Shown here one piece after another: positions 6,004 through 7,312 of a stretch of DNA of 7,312 bases; within the stretch, counting starts at the first letter, position 1; each line of letters begins with the position of its first letter. This DNA comes from CAZCBJ01 sp964496705. GTDB taxonomy: Bacteria > Chloroflexota > Anaerolineae > Anaerolineales > Anaerolineaceae. Location: positions 1-7,312 of the forward strand of contig CAZCBJ010000201.1 in the NCBI GenBank assembly GCA_964496705.1, read 5' to 3'. The notes under the pieces are model-generated. The model was given only the letters and a program-made list of their open reading frames with translations. It was not told where the DNA came from and searched no databases. The position numbers and the translations under genes were made by a program.

Positions 6004-6285
6004 TCATGGGCTGCCCAGGAAAGATTTCAACATGGCGATGATCGAGAGAATGCCTGTCCCGCCGGATGACAGCCCCGACCACACTTTGAGCTGGGTCACC
6101 CCTTGGCTGGCTTCGCGCAGGCGCAGCTCGTGGTCATCACGGCATTTTTCCAACTCGTTCAGGCGCTGCTCGCTCAGTTCATTGCGGCGTTGCACATCCG
6201 CGCGCAGCCCGTTGACACTTTCGCGCAGCGCTTCAATCTGAGCCGACAGGTTGGCCACTCGTTCTGACAAGGTGATGCCGCTCAA
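6004..6285 (-). CDS. Coiled-coil protein with C-terminal hydrophobic tail (93 aa), TTG start
   Basis: I place the start at TTG 6285 because a perfect AGGAGG lies 4 bases upstream and no ATG in the frame has one. Longer in-frame starts would overlap the preceding gene and add a low-complexity Pro/Arg/Ser stretch. The product has a strict heptad pattern (L6, V10, L13, I17, L20, V24, L27, V31) continuing more loosely to about residue 66. This is followed by a Gly/Ser hinge (70-78) and a short hydrophobic end (G-I-L-S-I-I-A-M-L-K-S-F-L). The layout recalls XhlA-type phage proteins, which pair a coiled coil with a C-terminal membrane anchor and act with holins. The hydrophobic segment is only about 13-15 residues, so membrane insertion is uncertain. 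It sits directly before the terminase, so a packaging accessory role is also possible. Confidence 0.65.
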   Translation of the reverse strand: MSGITLSERVANLSAQIEALRESVNGLRADVQRRNELSEQRLNELEKCRDDHELRLREASQGVTQLKVWSGLSSGGTGILSIIAMLKSFLGSP

Positions 6286-6389
6286 TGGACCTCCTGGATG
6301 GGGAGATGAACGCGATGGCTGAGGTGATTCTGGCGGGAGGGGCGGCGGATTGGCCCGCCCGGCAAACGGCGCAGTGTCTGACCGCTCAT
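6282..6389 (-). CDS. Possible 35-codon linker ORF, translationally coupled at both ends
   Basis: The ATG at 6389 overlaps the stop of the preceding gene (ATGA). Its TGA (6282-6284) overlaps the TTG start of the following gene (TTGA). The frame fills the gap between the two genes exactly and carries the AGGAGG of the next gene near its end. The product would be very basic and Pro/His-rich (7 Arg, 4 His, one Glu, no Lys), which does not look like a folded protein. It may be a real leader peptide that couples translation, or chance in GC-rich DNA. Confidence 0.25.
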   Translation of the reverse strand: MSGQTLRRLPGGPIRRPSRQNHLSHRVHLPIQEVH

Positions 6390-6691
6390 AGTTCGCCCCT
6401 GCCCGCCTCTTCATCCCGGCGCATCTCAGCCACCACCTCCACAAGTTGCCGGTCAATCTCATCATTCAGATTGCCTTCTTTTTGCAGGCTGCCTTGCATG
6501 CGCACCATGACCGCCAGCCGGCTGCAGGCGAGGCTGTACTGATCCAGAAAGCGCAGCTTGAAGGTTGGATTTTCGCTTTGGTCGTACAGATCGCGCATCT
6601 CGCGCAGTATCTTGCGCAGGAAGGCGATTTCGCTGCGGATGCCCGCATTGCGGCGGATGGGTAGGATGTCTGTGGATTGAGCAATTTTCAT
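6386..6691 (-). CDS. Helical protein in the position of a small terminase (101 aa)
   Basis: The first gene of the minus-strand operon, with AGAGG 6 bases before the ATG and a promoter just upstream. The product is almost entirely helical and charged: a basic helix around 13-35 (R-R-N-A-G-I-R-S-E-I-A-F-L-R-K-I-L-R-E-M), a second around 43-70 (F-K-L-R-F-L-D-Q-Y-S-L-A-C-S-R-L-A-V-M-V), and an acidic one around 76-96. No membrane segment or signal is present. Small terminases are short, helical, ring-forming DNA-recognition subunits encoded just before the large subunit, so position and style fit. A typical helix-turn-helix at the N-terminus is not obvious, and one more gene lies between it and the terminase. 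The functional call is inference from context. Confidence 0.5.
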   Translation of the reverse strand: MKIAQSTDILPIRRNAGIRSEIAFLRKILREMRDLYDQSENPTFKLRFLDQYSLACSRLAVMVRMQGSLQKEGNLNDEIDRQLVEVVAEMRRDEEAGRGEL

Positions 6692-6709
6692 CGTTGGCCT
6701 CTTGTTTAT

Positions 6710-6723
6710 AGAACTTATGTTCT
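6710..6723. promoter_or_regulatory. Perfect 14-bp dyad AGAAC-N4-GTTCT, LexA-box type operator
   Basis: AGAAC (6710-6714) and GTTCT (6719-6723) are exact reverse complements around TTAT. The core GAAC-N4-GTTC is the Bacillus-type LexA recognition pattern. The site covers roughly +1 to +14 of the minus-strand promoter at 6730-6757, an effective place for a repressor, and ends 19 bases before the first gene of the operon. A phage repressor with LexA-like specificity would read the same site. Confidence 0.55.
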
Positions 6724-6729
6724 GTCGAG

Positions 6730-6757
6730 ATTATCCCGCTTTTCGAACAAAATACAA
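6730..6757 (-). promoter_or_regulatory. Promoter for the packaging/capsid operon
   Basis: On the minus strand, -35 TTGTAT (6757-6752) and -10 GATAAT (6735-6730) are 16 bases apart. The -10 matches consensus at 5 of 6 positions; the -35 is weaker, matching at its first three. Surrounding sequence is AT-rich compared with the window. The predicted start near 6723 gives a leader of about 30 bases before ATG at 6691. Confidence 0.5.
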
Positions 6758-6775
6758 TTGTGCATCACCACAATT
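6756..6775. promoter_or_regulatory. Inverted repeat AATTGTG-N6-CACAATT, candidate second operator
   Basis: The two 7-base arms (6756-6762 and 6769-6775) are perfect reverse complements separated by six bases. The repeat touches the -35 element of the minus-strand promoter and extends upstream. Size, spacing and position fit a dimeric repressor or activator site. The cognate regulator is not in the window. Confidence 0.5.
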
Positions 6776-6865
6776 CGCCAACCCGCGCATGTGATTAAGC
6801 ACGATTGAAACCATCCCAAGACGGCATACACTATTCGCTCCGTAAACCCTCTATCTTTCTCTCCC

Positions 6866-6894
6866 TTGACAGAAATTCATTCCGGGCGCATGAT
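6866..6894 (+). promoter_or_regulatory. Candidate promoter P1 for the secreted protein gene
   Basis: A perfect TTGACA (6866-6871) is followed after 17 bases by CATGAT (6889-6894), which matches the -10 consensus at 4 of 6 positions. Transcription would start near 6901 and give a leader of about 80 bases to the ATG at 6983. Confidence 0.4.
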
Positions 6895-6921
6895 TGGAAC
6901 ACGACCGTGCCATCGCTGCGG

Positions 6922-6949
6922 TTGACCCAACACTTTTTCCACATATGAA
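6922..6949 (+). promoter_or_regulatory. Candidate promoter P2 for the secreted protein gene
   Basis: TTGACC (6922-6927), 16 bases, then TATGAA (6944-6949); matches to consensus are 5 of 6 and 4 of 6. It lies 33 bases before the start codon. It may be an alternative to the promoter at 6866-6894 or may act in tandem with it. Confidence 0.35.
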
Positions 6950-6982
6950 TACCCGGTCATGGCGATTTGAGAGGAGGATACG

Positions 6983-7312
6983 ATGAAGCACATGCGATGG
7001 TTGATTTCGCTGGTTGTCGCGCTCGCGCTGGTTCTGACCTGTCTGCAACCCGCGCTGGCCGAAACCCCGCCCCCACCCGCCGATCCCGGCGGGAAACCTG
7101 CCAGCCCTCCCACCCTCCCTGCTGAAAGCGGGGATGCTGCCGCGGACGAAGAGGATCCGGTCGACTCCATCGGCCCGCCCCCAGCCGCCCCGGACGCCGT
7201 CATTTCGCCGGCGATGGGCGCCTACACCGGCGGCGAGCTGCTCACCAATGCCCTCGGCAACCCGGTGAGCAGCGCGGCGCACTCGTCGGCCCTCACCCCG
7301 CCGGTCCAGGGC
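6983..7312 (+). CDS. Secreted Pro/Ala-rich protein, N-terminal part only
   Basis: The open frame of 110 codons continues past the right edge. ATG at 6983 is preceded by a strong GAGGAGG with a 5-base spacer. Residues 1-26 are a clear Sec signal peptide: K-H-M-R positive end, hydrophobic core L-I-S-L-V-V-A-L-A-L-V-L, then an A-L-A cleavage site before Glu27. Cys20 lies in the core but is not in a lipobox, so a lipoprotein is unlikely. Residues 27-73 are a Pro/Ala/Gly linker with an acidic patch (D-E-E-D, 56-59), followed by the start of a domain (about 74 onward). It is divergent from the phage operon and looks like a host extracytoplasmic protein, perhaps a large surface or cell-wall protein. 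Too little is visible for a family. Confidence 0.8.
   Translation, partial: MKHMRWLISLVVALALVLTCLQPALAETPPPPADPGGKPASPPTLPAESGDAAADEEDPVDSIGPPPAAPDAVISPAMGAYTGGELLTNALGNPVSSAAHSSALTPPVQG

Noticed and set aside
4345..6069. A 574-codon open frame on the plus strand, longer than the terminase it faces
   Set aside because: It is antisense to a terminase with every catalytic motif intact. Its product is a low-complexity Arg/His/Gln/Ala/Gly mixture with no domain pattern, as expected from GC-rich DNA read in the opposite frame.
6332..6359. GGCGGG ... CCCGCC hairpin in the gap before the coiled-coil gene
   Set aside because: A 6-bp stem with a long loop in GC-rich sequence is expected by chance and has no T tract or clear regulatory position.
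6286..6465. Extension of the coiled-coil gene to an upstream ATG (6465 or 6414)
   Set aside because: It would overlap the preceding gene and add a Pro/Ser/Arg-rich stretch without structure, while a perfect AGGAGG stands just before the TTG at 6285.
6851..7282. A 143-codon minus-strand frame facing the secreted protein gene
   Set aside because: The plus-strand frame has a strong ribosome-binding site, promoter candidates and a textbook signal peptide; the opposing product is Gly/Arg-rich and featureless.

Overview
The window carries the head and DNA-packaging module of a tailed-phage prophage (or prophage remnant). It is read right to left on the minus strand, from about 6720 down past position 1. 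A divergent, host-like gene for a secreted protein starts at 6983 on the plus strand and runs off the right edge. The sequence is moderately to highly GC-rich. The host is bacterial; a Chloroflexota-type host is my inference. It rests on the general look of the proteins, on heptameric intergenic repeats, and on a GAAC-N4-GTTC operator of the LexA type used by Gram-positive and, as I recall, green non-sulfur bacteria. Nothing in the window identifies the host directly.

Right part (6700-6980): a divergent intergenic region. To the left it holds a minus-strand promoter overlapped by a perfect 14-bp LexA-like dyad, with a second perfect inverted repeat at the -35 side. To the right it holds one or two plausible plus-strand promoters for the secreted protein. 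The phage operon then runs: a 101-aa helical protein (position of a small terminase), a possible 35-codon linker ORF, a 93-aa coiled-coil protein starting at TTG, and the large terminase (532 aa, ATPase and nuclease motifs intact).

Left part (1-4303): a 157-aa unknown protein, a 57-aa acidic protein, a 629-aa fusion of prohead protease, scaffold-like segment and HK97-fold major capsid protein, a 169-aa beta-rich probable virion protein, a 63-aa two-helix membrane protein, and a head-tail adaptor running off the left edge. Together these would build the procapsid (protease, scaffold and shell from one polypeptide), fill it (terminase) and close it (adaptor).

Three things stand out. No portal gene lies between the terminase and the capsid gene, where it is normally found. 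Base composition and strand skew change sharply at about 4330-4400, where a heptamer array sits on the terminase stop codon. A related heptamer array and a block of long G and C tracts sit on the far side of the capsid gene. This suggests a mosaic or deleted module rather than a single intact phage operon. No tRNA, rRNA, CRISPR array, integrase, transposase or attachment site was seen.
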